Source: Arcuatula senhousia (lineage: Eukaryota; Mollusca; Bivalvia; Mytilida; Mytilidae). Taken from it: a stretch of 64,000 nucleotides of DNA. Made by a program: the position numbers and the translations under genes. The stretch covers positions 14,603,001-14,667,000 of the forward strand of contig OZ020305.1 of assembly GCA_963971305.1 (NCBI GenBank), read 5' to 3'. The notes under the pieces were generated by a model. That model made no database searches. It saw only the letters and a program-made list of their open reading frames with translations, and had not been told where the DNA came from. Below, in pieces: positions 49,801 to 56,733 of the stretch (position 1 is the stretch's first letter; each line of letters begins with the position of its first letter).

Positions 49801-51844
49801 TCGTTATAGTTTGCAAATATGGTAAACCACATCCCACAGCGATATGTGGCTTTGTTCCTTGTCCAAGCGGATATTCTTGTGCAGGAGGACCCGGTTCAGC
49901 ATGCTGTCTAAATAAACCAGGTAACTAATGTCGGTGTATATACATATCTTTATAACCATAGTTTTTTTTTAGATTTTCATTAAAGAAGCAGAGGTACCAA
50001 TGGGGCATTCAAAAGTCAAAAGTCCGACAGGGCAAGGACAAAATTAGTTGACACGTACGAGAACAGCACGAAGAAACAGACAACATAAAAACACACAGAA
50101 ACAACTGATATGAACCTGAGAAAATCATATCGAATTATCTAATTATTGTCTCAGTATGAATAAACAACGAGAGTGAACTCGGATTCTCCGGAATAGTAAG
50201 TAGGACCCGCTTCCTGTAGCACTCCCATTGCGCTGCTCATGGTCAATTCAGGGTCTCAAATCCGCTAAAGGAGGACCAAACAAAACTTTATGATAAAAAA
50301 TTAAAGCTGCATTTGTTTCCATCTGAGAGATAGAAATCCAACACTAGTATTTGTCTATGATGCATGATGTCTTCCGTAAAAACTTTTGTAAAGCTTAAAT
50401 TATGCACGCGACCTTCGCTTTTATTATACTAGTATTTGTAAAGAGATTGTAGACCTTTGTTCTGGTTTGTAGGACCACCGCTTCCGCCACCATCTCCTCC
50501 ATCACCGTCAGGTAAATACAGGATAAAACGGCACGAAAAAGAACATTAAACCTCGAAAAAAATCATACATTCATATATAGTTTTTAAGGTATAACGATAA
50601 AAGGATATCTGAAAAATTCATCATTTTAAAAGAAAAAGCAGAGGTACCGATGAGGCACCCGAATGTCAAAAGTCCGGAAGGGCAGATACAAAACCTGTAA
50701 ACACCAACGAGAACAGGACTAAAAAACAGACAACATGGACAAAATAAAAACACATAAACACAAATAAAACTGAATAGCAATCAACAAAATGTATTAAGCT
50801 GCCAAAATTTGTAAAGAATACTACTTGTAGTATTACATCTATCAGAGTAAAGCATTTTATTAGATGGCAAAACTTTGAAGCACAAGAAAACCAAACGTAA
50901 TGTAACTGCTGCCCAGGACAGTTTGCAGTTTTTGGTCGGGGTTTGACAAGGTTCAATCACCTTTTCATGCATATATTTTTCTAATTCAAATATTGGAGTA
51001 GCTACAATATAACAAAGCACACACACACAAAAACTGAACTGCTCTCGGAACACGTTAACTCACATCGAAACAGAAGTGTACCCAGGTGCGATGGAATGTG
51101 TTCTCAATGTATCGGAAGAAAAGAACTTAGACATAAACAGTTCAAAAGCCAAATCCAACACTGACGGGTCGATAATGTGCAGTACAAGGAGTGAAAACCT
51201 TAAGTCTTGTTAATTCTTTTTAAGTTCGACAAACGGAATATTTCAAAAATATTTCATAGGCTTAATTGGTGTCAAACAAGTCCGGCGACCGGGCTTTTGA
51301 TTATCATCATAGTGCCTATTTTTTATTTTGAGTTGGGTTTAGAGTTTAACTTTCGGTTATTGTTTATGTTTTGTGTAGGAACTCCACCAACACCCCCGAC
51401 GTTACCGCCTCCAGGTAAATAAATTATAAGCCAGAACATAATTTAACTTTTAACCTGAAATATGCAGAACACTGTATAAATTGTTATGGTTTAACGACAT
51501 ACATAATATCTATATAATCTCTTAGGACAAATGAAGAAAATCGAAAACAACCCTCAGCATTTCCTATACTTAAACCTGTGTGCAGACAGCTTTGCTTTCA
51601 AATCAGTTGTTTAATCTAATATTATATTTGCTGCACTGTTTTGTTCATTTAGAGAGATCATTAAAAAAACACTGGATCAAAAGAGATGTTGTATTTTCTA
51701 ATTGCAGGAAAACCAGGAACATGTCCAAAATTGAGACCAAAACCATGCAAAGAACAATGCACAACAGACGATGACTGCAGAGGGAGATTGAAATGCTGCA
51801 GTAATGGATGTGGCCGTAGATGTGTCCGACCACAACGTAACTAG
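22805..51844 (+). CDS. Gene B: Kunitz/lustrin/WAP mosaic secreted protein
   Basis: A multi-exon gene read in one continuous frame from a signal-peptide ATG to a WAP exon with stop. Using every intact exon, the sum is 2025 bp (674 residues plus stop; 637 if the duplicated module is counted once). Order: signal peptide; Kunitz 1; Kunitz 2; Thr/Pro/Lys-rich segment; Kunitz 3; three linkers, one collagen-like; WAP 1; Pro linker; two longer lustrin-type modules; polyproline; lustrin-type module (duplicated); two Pro linkers; WAP 2. From exon 2's donor onward every intact exon is phase 1-1. Known: such modules occur in secreted inhibitors and in shell-matrix proteins such as Lustrin A. Inferred: an extracellular matrix or defence protein with inhibitor modules. 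A LINE sits in intron 8, and a 3.5-kb tandem duplication affects the 3' half. Exon joining is by eye and untested by transcripts. Confidence 0.78.
22925..23941. repeat. 26-bp minisatellite in gene B intron 1
   Basis: More than 25 copies of a 26-bp unit containing agacgtcaacctaaagag, some shortened or with variant bases (gaggtt, tatatttagag). The array is interrupted at 23516-23862 by an inserted foldback element and then resumes for about three units. Every full unit carries GACGTCA, seven of the eight bases of a CRE site. Confidence 0.9.
23516..23678. mobile_element. Foldback (hairpin) element inside the minisatellite
   Basis: Arms of about 70 bp are near-perfect inverted repeats: left begins TATAGGATTGAACACC, right ends GGTGTTCAATCCTTATA, with a small GGCCgaaGGCC loop region. 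The inserted stretch continues to about 23862, where another related gttcatg/catgaac palindrome occurs. No ORF. Confidence 0.8.
24381..24628. mobile_element. MITE-like element, family M2 (copy in intron 1)
   Basis: Inverted ends: ggcctgtccatttaacttga at the left and aagttaaatggtcggtcc at the right, with an AT-rich interior. The same end motif (accatttaa.ttgaag / aagttaaatggt) bounds 38371-38568; 29272-29528 is a related variant. Confidence 0.65.
24733..24910 (+). CDS. Gene B exon 2: Kunitz domain 1
   Basis: Starts in phase 0 after the acceptor CCTTTTTTTAAG and ends phase 1 at TCG G|GTATGG. The start was chosen because exon 1 ends in phase 0; the upstream AG at 24711-24712 would give phase 1 and break the frame. 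Encodes TTVDICKLP..., with six Cys and C-terminal spacing typical of BPTI/Kunitz (GCGGNENSF motif). The P1 position after the second Cys is Val, and the usual Gly before PC is Lys, so trypsin inhibition is unlikely. Confidence 0.82.
24946..25362. mobile_element. Foldback element in gene B intron 2
   Basis: Two arms of about 145 bp, from tttgccaattagctccgg to the reverse-complementary ccgaagcttattggcaaa, share long matches such as gacaagtctcggactttatc against its complement. The spacer is about 125 bp and there is no ORF. It begins 36 bp after the exon 2 donor. Confidence 0.78.
25843..26007 (+). CDS. Gene B exon 3: Kunitz domain 2 lacking one disulfide
   Basis: 165 bp, phase 1-1, acceptor tttag, donor gtaaga. 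Encodes CSLPKDSGEGS..., RFYFNSSTKTCEEF, a NNFKT segment and RACRRRC. Aligned to BPTI numbering, Cys5, 30, 51 and 55 are present, while Cys14 is Gly and Cys38 is Gln, so the reactive-loop disulfide is absent as a pair. The Kunitz core (RFYF, the F33-equivalent, NNF) is kept. The exon therefore looks maintained rather than decaying, but a canonical inhibitory loop is not expected. Confidence 0.83.
26320..26658 (+). CDS. Gene B exon 4: Thr/Pro/Lys-rich mucin-like segment
   Basis: 339 bp, phase 1-1, acceptor attcag, donor gtatgt. Encodes about 113 residues dominated by TKP/TTKP/ATKP repeats (for example KPTTKPATKPTT), then an Arg/Thr-rich part and a Pro-rich end (WTPPPPN). Low complexity, positively charged and with many possible O-glycosylation sites: an extended spacer between Kunitz 2 and 3. 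The valine- and glycine-rich reading on the opposite strand is a shadow. Confidence 0.82.
27343..27507 (+). CDS. Gene B exon 5: Kunitz domain 3 (complete)
   Basis: 165 bp, phase 1-1, acceptor tttctag, donor gtaagt. Encodes CGLPKDSGLCLAYFRRYYYN, then GKCEQFIYGGCGGNGNKF and LCKKEC. All six Kunitz cysteines have exact BPTI spacing. P1 is Leu and P1' Ala, which in the family points to chymotrypsin- or elastase-like targets rather than trypsin. Confidence 0.9.
28033..28068 (+). CDS. Gene B candidate exon 6: short linker
   Basis: 36 bp, phase 1-1, acceptor ttttctag, donor gtatgt. Encodes SLAYHTMILET after a split codon. It fits frame and splice rules but is not proline-rich, so it could be a chance match. 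Confidence 0.45.
28165..28263 (+). CDS. Gene B exon 7: Pro/Ala/Lys-rich linker
   Basis: 99 bp, phase 1-1, acceptor tttttaaag, donor gtttgt. Encodes QPRSKPVTAIAIAAPKPPPT followed by a KPPIVKSTRKNQ tail. Confidence 0.68.
28678..28722 (+). CDS. Gene B exon 8: collagen-like Gly/Pro/Ala linker
   Basis: 45 bp, phase 1-1, acceptor tttaaag, donor gtaagt. Encodes GPAGVTGAPAAPGPP, resembling a few collagen triplets. The LINE-bearing intron follows. Confidence 0.68.
29272..29528. mobile_element. MITE-like foldback with G/C homopolymer ends
   Basis: Inverted ends accatttgatttttatg + G run + ctatgg at the left, and ccatag + C run + taaaaatcagatggt at the right. The interior repeats aaaaaggcagga-type phrases. 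Related in terminal motif to the M2 copies at 24381 and 38371. Confidence 0.65.
29704..29717. repeat. Target-site duplication, left copy
   Basis: GATGCACTCTTATT, identical to 35745-35758. It flanks the poly(A) (plus-strand poly-T) end of the LINE. Confidence 0.93.
30143..33956 (-). CDS. LINE ORF2: endonuclease-reverse transcriptase, one frameshift
   Basis: The main frame (33956-30918, 1012 residues) has an N-terminal APE-type endonuclease: NVRG near residue 17, CFQETHS, GDWNF, SRIDYF and TDHS. The reverse transcriptase follows: GKSPGSDGF, NWRPISLLN, IDFEKAFDS, CRQGDPLSP and the QYADD catalytic box. The frame then stops at a run of eight A (plus strand 30926-30933), while the next frame continues without a break to 30143. 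That part contains a zf-RVT-like Cys/His cluster (CTFC..., HLFFDC). Loss of one base in the homopolymer would reconnect the two parts, giving roughly 1270 residues, a normal length for this group. The break could be a real slippage mutation or a sequencing error. Confidence 0.92.
34463..35440 (-). CDS. LINE ORF1: nucleic-acid-binding coiled-coil protein
   Basis: 325 residues from the Met of MSGGKQGEK (an upstream in-frame Met at 35488 is less likely). The N-terminal quarter is Lys/Ser-rich, followed by a heptad-like region (residues about 110-170, with IEELRQENEHLREMI). The C-terminal half resembles the L1 ORF1 RRM-type domain (SRKFNIKVMQYPE, a KVQAIHRIPG motif, and a basic VKSRVMRQKKNL). The frame is open throughout. 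Known role of such proteins: RNA binding and RNP formation with ORF2. Confidence 0.85.
   Translation of the reverse strand: MSGGKQGEKTIQQMLTAKKSQGDKSDKDKSKTNSGKPGKEPPYKRLASELSFNESVDLSTIQSDLESIKTGLQGVLRKSDLDNAVSSLVKKTDIENIVTTIVANLIETMKNDLDNKYREKIEKQTRSIEELRQENEHLREMIASQNKNTFELTKRVDDNERRSKHAIEMSNYNEQYSRKFNIKVMQYPEQKEEDLRDIFINKIVKNKLNVTVEPNKVQAIHRIPGKPDQPNPIIVKLINSEVKSRVMRQKKNLDPLAGFKLVDDVTQHNMGLIKRLSESKNFDGVWYFNGAVYGKTKSGKRLKFNLFDDIEERLSRKDQREDPNM
35745..35758. repeat. Target-site duplication, right copy
   Basis: GATGCACTCTTATT, identical to 29704-29717, directly outside the LINE 5' end. Confidence 0.93.
35860..36125 (+). mobile_element. R2-family retroelement fragments
   Basis: Plus-oriented 3' tail (cgcgttgttgattgcc, tttcggatgcccc) followed by a short coding remnant reading YYDFLDRTSVLTQKL, which is part of the RT C-terminus of the same family. 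Confidence 0.55.
36691..36843 (+). CDS. Gene B exon 9: WAP domain 1
   Basis: 153 bp, phase 1-1, acceptor tttacag, donor gtatac. Encodes SKPGLCPPNRKPP, then Cys at IAC, DSC, NSC, KKKCC, TWC and PYC: all eight WAP cysteines. The usual NGCG is replaced by TWC, so it is a divergent WAP. First module after the LINE-bearing intron. Confidence 0.85.
36945..37415 (-). mobile_element. 5'-truncated retroelement 3' end (R2 family, best-preserved coding tail)
   Basis: On the minus strand, 37415-37230 reads ATRLTQKLLTQGYVAPRLLS and SLKKFYGRHHALIDKYGISI with an open frame. This matches the conserved C-terminus of a reverse transcriptase family seen in pieces across the window. The rest is the shared 3' UTR, ending around the plus-strand gaagcagaggtaccaatggg block. 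Confidence 0.68.
38371..38568. mobile_element. MITE-like element, family M2
   Basis: Ends ggaattgaccatttaatttg and aagttaaatggtcgatcc are inverted repeats; AT-rich interior; sister of 24381-24628. Confidence 0.65.
38708..38743 (+). CDS. Gene B exon 10: proline-rich linker
   Basis: 36 bp, phase 1-1, acceptor tttgtag, donor gtaaat. Encodes APPLPPLSPPPP with the first codon split. Confidence 0.75.
39794..39913 (+). CDS. Gene B exon 11: lustrin-type module (long form)
   Basis: 120 bp, phase 1-1, acceptor ttgtag, donor gtaagt. Encodes CQKGNPIYVDC, then KPCPSGYFC and KPVCCQ. Six Cys in lustrin order, with longer loops between Cys2-Cys3 and Cys4-CC than in gene A. Confidence 0.83.
40664..40798 (+). 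CDS. Gene B exon 12: lustrin-type module (long form)
   Basis: 135 bp, phase 1-1, acceptor tttttaag, donor gtaaca. Encodes CEHGSPHPTATC, then PQCPEGYGC and YFACCP. The PHPTA segment matches the short modules, while the Cys2-Cys3 loop is expanded. Confidence 0.83.
41298..41351 (+). CDS. Gene B exon 13: polyproline linker
   Basis: 54 bp, phase 1-1, acceptor tttttaag, donor gttagt. A Gly followed by a run of 14 prolines and SPQ, coded by a ccgcca microsatellite-like stretch that is prone to length change. Confidence 0.75.
41505..41796 (+). pseudogene. Reverse-transcriptase fragment (R2-like family)
   Basis: Two adjoining frames read YDKRGDFNFQIINF...NIPTSP and then GVYISQLIRYARPRTNFSDF, a conserved RT C-terminal motif pair. 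They are separated by a frameshift and a TAG. A further degraded portion (KKFCLRYQPLVEKF) follows. Non-functional fragment in intron 13. Confidence 0.62.
42221..44935. mobile_element. Putative TIR element containing a nested repeat
   Basis: Left end tcacacttaaccgaa and right end ttcggttaagtgtga are inverted repeats; GGCC/GGCGGC-type bases just outside them also pair. The TTCG-rich subterminal regions (42290-42700, 44600-44900) resemble each other inverted. The middle is the repeat starting aataaaaagctacgcc at 43123. The tandem duplication later copied the right part only. Confidence 0.5.
45610..45727 (+). pseudogene. Gene B frameshifted lustrin-type exon (copy 1)
   Basis: Acceptor tatttag, donor G|GTGTGC. 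One frame starts DCNFGG and the next continues VSCGRDPNRQVCPFGLSC to FCCG, so together they show the lustrin cysteine pattern split by a frameshift near 45627-45633. The length is 118 bp (not a multiple of 3) whereas intact modules are. Inclusion would break the mRNA frame; it is probably skipped or dead. The defect is identical in copy 2. Confidence 0.68.
46305..46415 (+). CDS. Gene B exon 15: lustrin-type module (copy 1)
   Basis: 111 bp, phase 1-1, acceptor ttatag, donor gtaact. Encodes CKYGKPHPTAIC, then CPSGYSC and PGSACCL. Closely resembles the gene A modules. Confidence 0.85.
49115..49232 (+). pseudogene. Gene B frameshifted lustrin-type exon (copy 2)
   Basis: Identical to 45610-45727, including the frameshift, so the lesion predates the duplication or the two copies are an assembly artefact. 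Confidence 0.68.
49810..49920 (+). CDS. Gene B exon 15': lustrin-type module (copy 2)
   Basis: Identical to 46305-46415. As a phase 1-1 exon it can be joined after copy 1 without changing frame, adding one module. Confidence 0.83.
49980..50400 (-). mobile_element. R2-family 3' end, interrupted by the duplication border in copy 1
   Basis: Minus-oriented copy: plus strand gaagcagaggtaccaatggg through agtaagtaggacccgc to gatgtcttccgtaaaaac. In copy 1 only the first 130 bp (46483-46610) are present because the duplication ended inside this element. Confidence 0.62.
50473..50511 (+). CDS. Gene B exon 16: proline-rich linker
   Basis: 39 bp, phase 1-1, acceptor tttgtag, donor gtaaat. Encodes GPPLPPPSPPSPS; sequence and splice flanks resemble exon 10. 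Confidence 0.75.
50635..50780 (-). mobile_element. R2-family 3' tail fragment
   Basis: Minus-oriented short copy with gcagaggtaccgatgaggca and aacaccaacgagaacaggac on the plus strand. Confidence 0.55.
51379..51414 (+). CDS. Gene B exon 17: Pro/Thr-rich linker
   Basis: 36 bp, phase 1-1, acceptor tgtgtag, donor gtaaat. Encodes GTPPTPPTLPPP. Confidence 0.75.
51708..51844 (+). CDS. Gene B terminal exon: WAP domain 2 and stop
   Basis: Acceptor attgcag, stop TAG at 51842-51844. Encodes GKPGTCPKLRPKPC, then EQC, DDDC and GRLKCCSNGCGRRC, with a short basic tail. All eight WAP cysteines are present. Strong likeness to gene A's terminal exon (both GRLKCCSNGCG) supports common descent of the two genes. 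Confidence 0.9.
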
Positions 51845-51874
51845 CGGGAGGGGCATACCGATGGGAATATAGAA

Positions 51875-51880
51875 AATAAA
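51875..51880 (+). promoter_or_regulatory. Poly(A) signal AATAAA for gene B
   Basis: Canonical AATAAA 31 bp after the stop codon; a further aataataaa-like site lies near 52030. Confidence 0.55.
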
Positions 51881-53606
51881 ATAACATGTAACATGCTTTG
51901 TTTGTATTTTCATTCATTTCATATTGCGTTGTACGAAGTCAATGGCTTGAATTTGTTTATTCTGAGGGTTTTTTTTAATATTGGCCAGAGTGTCTCTTTA
52001 TTTGTTTTTTGTTCATTCTAACAAATATAATAAAAACTTTACTCAGCATCAAATTCTTTCTTTTTACCTCTCATGAACTCTTATGACCGGAGTTTTTTCG
52101 TACCGCACATTGACTCTAACAAAATATTGATAGAGGGGAGCAAGTCCCTGTGTTTCCATTATAAATTCAAAAATATTGCAGAATGTTGCTTCAAACCTCT
52201 ACCAAACTGCTCTAAAAGACCTTTACATTTACATTTGTAAAGGTTATTAATACCATTAAAGTCCCCCTTTTTAATCCATGCGCGATCTAATGAAAGGCGT
52301 ACCGGGCGTACGCCCCCTAAAACTGGCAATTATTATGTATTTTGCACAAAATCCACATAAATAAAGGTAATAACAATAACTATAACAAATAACTATAAGC
52401 AACTAAATGAGACTTTATAACACACAAAGGAGCTTGTTAACGTACCTGTAGGTAGTGAGTGGGTGAAGGATAATAAAATGACCATGCAATTATGAGGAGA
52501 AATATATGGGTACGATGAGTATTGAGTAAATTTTGAAAGCCTTTTCGAAAAGAGAAAGATTGGGCACCCGTAGCGGTATATAAGCATTATGGGGTCGTTT
52601 TCTCAACACACTTTGGTTCACTATGGTTAGAAGTCAGGCTTTTTGTATTATGACCCGAAAAGCCATGTGCAGGAGGACTACCCTAGTCAATAGTTACACC
52701 TCTACCAGGGTGGTGCACAAAGTTGGTAGAGCTTGTTAAAAAAAAGATTGCTTGAATTCAAATGTCACGTTCGAAGAGCATACGGCAGTTATGCAAGGGA
52801 ACACGATTTTCCCACAGTGCATAGACATTTTACAAGTAGTGCATGTCTTTTAAAACCCTAAAACGTCATATAGTGAGTGTGCTTTAAGTTTTTGGTCATT
52901 AAATACGTCACAAGTTATTTCGAGTTTAGATAACATAATATTTAGTCTAAGCACCTATACAAATCAGATACCTATGAGATTTAAATATAAAATACTTACG
53001 AAAACAACATGTTTTAAAATAAAATGTTCAATTGTTTCTGATGTATAATATTTTTATTATTAATTTAACTATTATCATGTTTGTATTAAATCTTAAACAT
53101 GTCAATTGGACAGTTAAGATTTGTGGTTCGACCAAGACACATGTTATATGGTACGAGAATGAGAAAGATTCGATTAGGTAAGAAAGATCTAAAAACATAA
53201 ATGTATATATTATTTTCTTGTAAGAAAGTATATTTTTAATTACTTGTTAATTCATTCAAAATATACAAATTAATTCATTTATTCATATTTTTTCGTCACT
53301 TTACCATTCTTCATCTCTCATTTAATAATTTTCATGAAAAAGCTTTTAAGACCGTTGTAGCATTTTTAAGTCAGGCAAAGATCAAACATATTTTCGATGT
53401 TTAAGATATATTTAATGTATTGCACGATTTGATTATCAATAAAAGCAACCACATTATCACCAATTAACACAGAAGACATGGAAGAAGAATATAAATTCTG
53501 ACACCGAGTAAACCTGTGAGCTAATGCTCACTAGTGATAGCCCCGCTCCTAATCTTATGCTTTTTGTATAATCTTATAAATATTCGGTAGTATATGACCT
53601 TAGAGA
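51881..53606. other. Intergenic, no gene recognised
   Basis: AT-rich. A partial R4 copy lies at about 52605-52700 and an R1-unlike segment around 52285 (gaaaggcgtaccgggcgtac) recurs at 6500. No coding block supported. Confidence 0.4.
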
Positions 53607-56245
53607 ACACACTAGGTAAACGCTGTCCGCGAGAGCAAAGATATTTCGCGTTTTCACTGTACGGATATTTCGGGTTATTGTTGACATTGGACACCAAAAT
53701 TAAAATCGGTGTTTTTGTTAACTATATAAAGCATGAAATTGTATATGCTGCTCCTATGTCTTTGATAAAGATGAATTTCCATCTCCTATCAGTTTTAATG
53801 ATTTTTTGTACTTTATCGACAATATTTTTTAAATTTTTAGCAGAGGTATGCATTTTATATAATTTACGAGAATTTACCCTTTTTCCAAATATTTTTTAAT
53901 AAACGGAGATTCAAAACACTTCAAAAAAAGGATAACTATTTATACAAAATGCATTTACACCCCTTCTTCCTTATCATACATCATAGAAAATGCTCGTAAC
54001 AGAAAACCTACTGTACTGATATTTCCTGTTCCGATTTGCCTGTCAAAATCTAACTGTACTGTTATTTCTGTCAAACTGTACTGATATTCTGTGTTCTTGA
54101 AAATTTGAATCGTATATTAAAAAATAGACTTGCAAGGCAATGAAACTAGTAACATATACTACATCCTTTTTTCCGAAAGATCGAGTTGGAGTATCCATAG
54201 CACGACTTGGAACAACCCCCTGTTACACAATACAATCAAATTACAGCCAGATAGCTATAGGCAAGACAAATAGTAACTATTCTAATAGTTTACCTTTGTT
54301 TGTTCCCCGCCGCAACGCGGGGCGGGGACATTAAAATGCCGGACGTCTGACCGTTCGTGTGAGCGTGCATGCGTGCGTCTGTCCGTCGCAATTTTTTTTC
54401 GTAACAGTTTTCTCAGCAACTTTTACTCATAGGCTTTTGATATTAACTATGCAGTTTCAGGTAGGTGTCCCATATGATGAGATGCGTTTTCAGATCTGTC
54501 GCTCATCTACTTCCTGTTTAACGAGCCGACTTAGATTTTTCCCCACTCAACGGGTGGGGGGCTTAGAATCTGTTCTTGTTTTGTAATGGATATTGATACA
54601 TTTGTTTTTAATCAAACAACATTGCAATCTATTTATACCAAAAAAACTAATGGATAATCGACATAATATTTTGGTATGTACTTTCTTCTCAACTCAATTA
54701 CACGATTGATACTACAGTCACGTGCATAAACAATAAAAATTAAATTCATGTTCAAGCCCTTTCATTCATAAGTTAAAATTGTTCCCCCCTTACGAATATT
54801 TCTTGATCTACCTACAGGTACTTCAACATTGTTCTATGGGGAATTTAATGTTATGGAATCTGCTTATGCAAATACGCGACTTCGACTCAAGATGTAGCAC
54901 ATATGCCTCTAGTGTCGGTCCCTTATTTCAATTAATGTGTTGTATAAACCCGTGCGTGATAGGCCTGCACCAGTGCTATGCTTCTCGTTGAAGTCCAGTT
55001 ACAGAGCAATTAAAACCGGACGTCGGGTCAGGCCGCTTAATCTGCAGAGCGACTGGGTTGTGTGCCCAAGGTGGTTGAGTGGGATAACCCTGTCACTATG
55101 AATGCCGGAATTGTCAGGCTATAATGCGGAAACCCTGACAGCTAACATAGTGGTACACAGTGTAGCCAGGGGAAAATGTCACATTCCTCGCACTTTGAAG
55201 AACCATACTGCAGGACTGGATAAGAGTAGGACCCATATGATCCACTGCAGTAGGCTTAATTGCAAGATTCAACCCATTCCTCCTTTTTTCAGTGACAGTT
55301 TCAAAAACTATATTCTCCCATATGGTGTTGCGTCTCTACTTCATCATCATTTGATGGAAAGATGTGGAATAGTGTATGCGACACAACTTACAATATAAAC
55401 GGCAGTTTATGTTCACTTTATCACCCTTTTCATGTTTTTCTCTCTGATTGCCGAGTCGATTTCGTGCTGCTTGAGATTAAAGCCATAACTGTCTTACCTT
55501 ATTTGTGTGGTATGAAATATTTCTATCTGTGGCCTCTGTAGCATCACAATAGTAACGCCAAAAAGGGATTTATTAAATGCAGGAACTTACATTTTAACGT
55601 ATTTTGGCACTTATTTAAGAATATCTTTAAAGGTGATACTTTTAGATTGGTTATTTCTTTTGATTTGGATTTAACATAACCCTTGATTTTCAAAGAGGGA
55701 TCTCTTTTTTTCTTTTTGAAATATTTAAATAAGAATATGATACCCGAAATAACAGTGGACAACAGTACAATGTTGATAGATTAATACACGAAGTAACAGT
55801 ACAGAATGACTTCATGAACACAGAATAACAGTACAGTCAATATTTTAAGATTGCCGAATTTCAGTTAATGATCTATTAAATTTGTGATTTTATGAATTAC
55901 ACCGACTGAAGATTATATTATCCTGCATTTACACTATCTTTTCCTTCAAACCCGTATATTTTTCATATGTAAAAATTGTGTTTCCATCGTTTGTCTAGGA
56001 ATTATGCTTTATTGGTTATTTTTCTTTTGTTTTATGCTGATTTTTTCAAAGATTAACTAAATATGTCCAAGACAAATATTCAATGATTTAAATTTTTACA
56101 ACAAGCAGTATTAAAAAGGTAAAAACTCACGAAAATAACATGTTTAATGAACCACCCATGCAAGTAGACCAGACAACATGAAATATCAGTACAGAAAAAA
56201 CGCGAAATATCATTTCTCTCGCGGACAGCGTTTACCTAGTGTGGA
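53607..56245. mobile_element. 2.6-kb non-autonomous element with ~75-bp inverted termini
   Basis: Left end ACACTAGGTAAACGCTGTCC and right end GGACAGCGTTTACCTAGTGT are perfect inverted 20-mers, and the similarity continues inward for about 75 bp. Inside both ends, short AACAGTACAG/CTGTACTGATAT motifs are repeated in opposite orientation (about 54000-54100 and 55745-55845), resembling subterminal transposase-binding sites. No transposase ORF. R4 (54990-55390) and another G/C-rich repeat (54300-54590) are nested inside. Confidence 0.75.
54990..55390 (+). repeat. Dispersed repeat family R4 (plus copy)
   Basis: Same orientation as 18612-19045; shares gtcaggctataatgcgga and aggccgcttaatctg-type blocks. 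Confidence 0.62.
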
Positions 56246-56733
56246 GAATAAAGCTACAAAAGCTGCAAAATATCATATCCCTACATCATGTTGTTTCATA
56301 GAAAACTGTGATGGAAATTTTGCAACAATGTCCACCGTGTATTAAAACCTAAGTATTCGGTAAACAGGAAGTAGATGACATAGGAGCATAAAATTGATAT
56401 ACACTATATGGCATTATAGGTTAAAGCTTTATGCAAAATATTAGAACTCTATAATGTAGCTGCTTAGAAAACTGTTACGGACAGACGAACGAACGAACAA
56501 ACAAACGGGAAAGGGTAAAAAGGTATACCCCTTCTTCTTCGTGGCTGGGGTATAATCGTGGTTTTGTTCTATTCTTCCTCTTTTTTTTTTATTTTACACT
56601 AATAACACATATCAGAAAACTGATTTCTTGTAAATTGGTAAAACTTTTTTATGATCACAAAGTTTAGGATGCACGTTTTACATGTTTATCCTAAAACGTT
56701 AACGGTGATATAAACATGTATAATTTTTTGCAG
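56246..56733. other. Upstream of / intron before gene C exon
   Basis: AT-rich. A repeat ending ggtataccccttcttcttcg occurs around 56460-56545. The expected first exon of gene C (start codon and the N-terminal part of the signal peptide) could not be located. Confidence 0.4.

Larger units (their letters stand above)
46621..50125 (+). repeat. 3.5-kb tandem duplication, copy 2
   Basis: Second unit of the duplication, 3505 bp, offset by 3505 from copy 1 downstream of the poly-C run and by 3511 upstream of it. No base differences were noticed outside the homopolymer. Confidence 0.93.
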
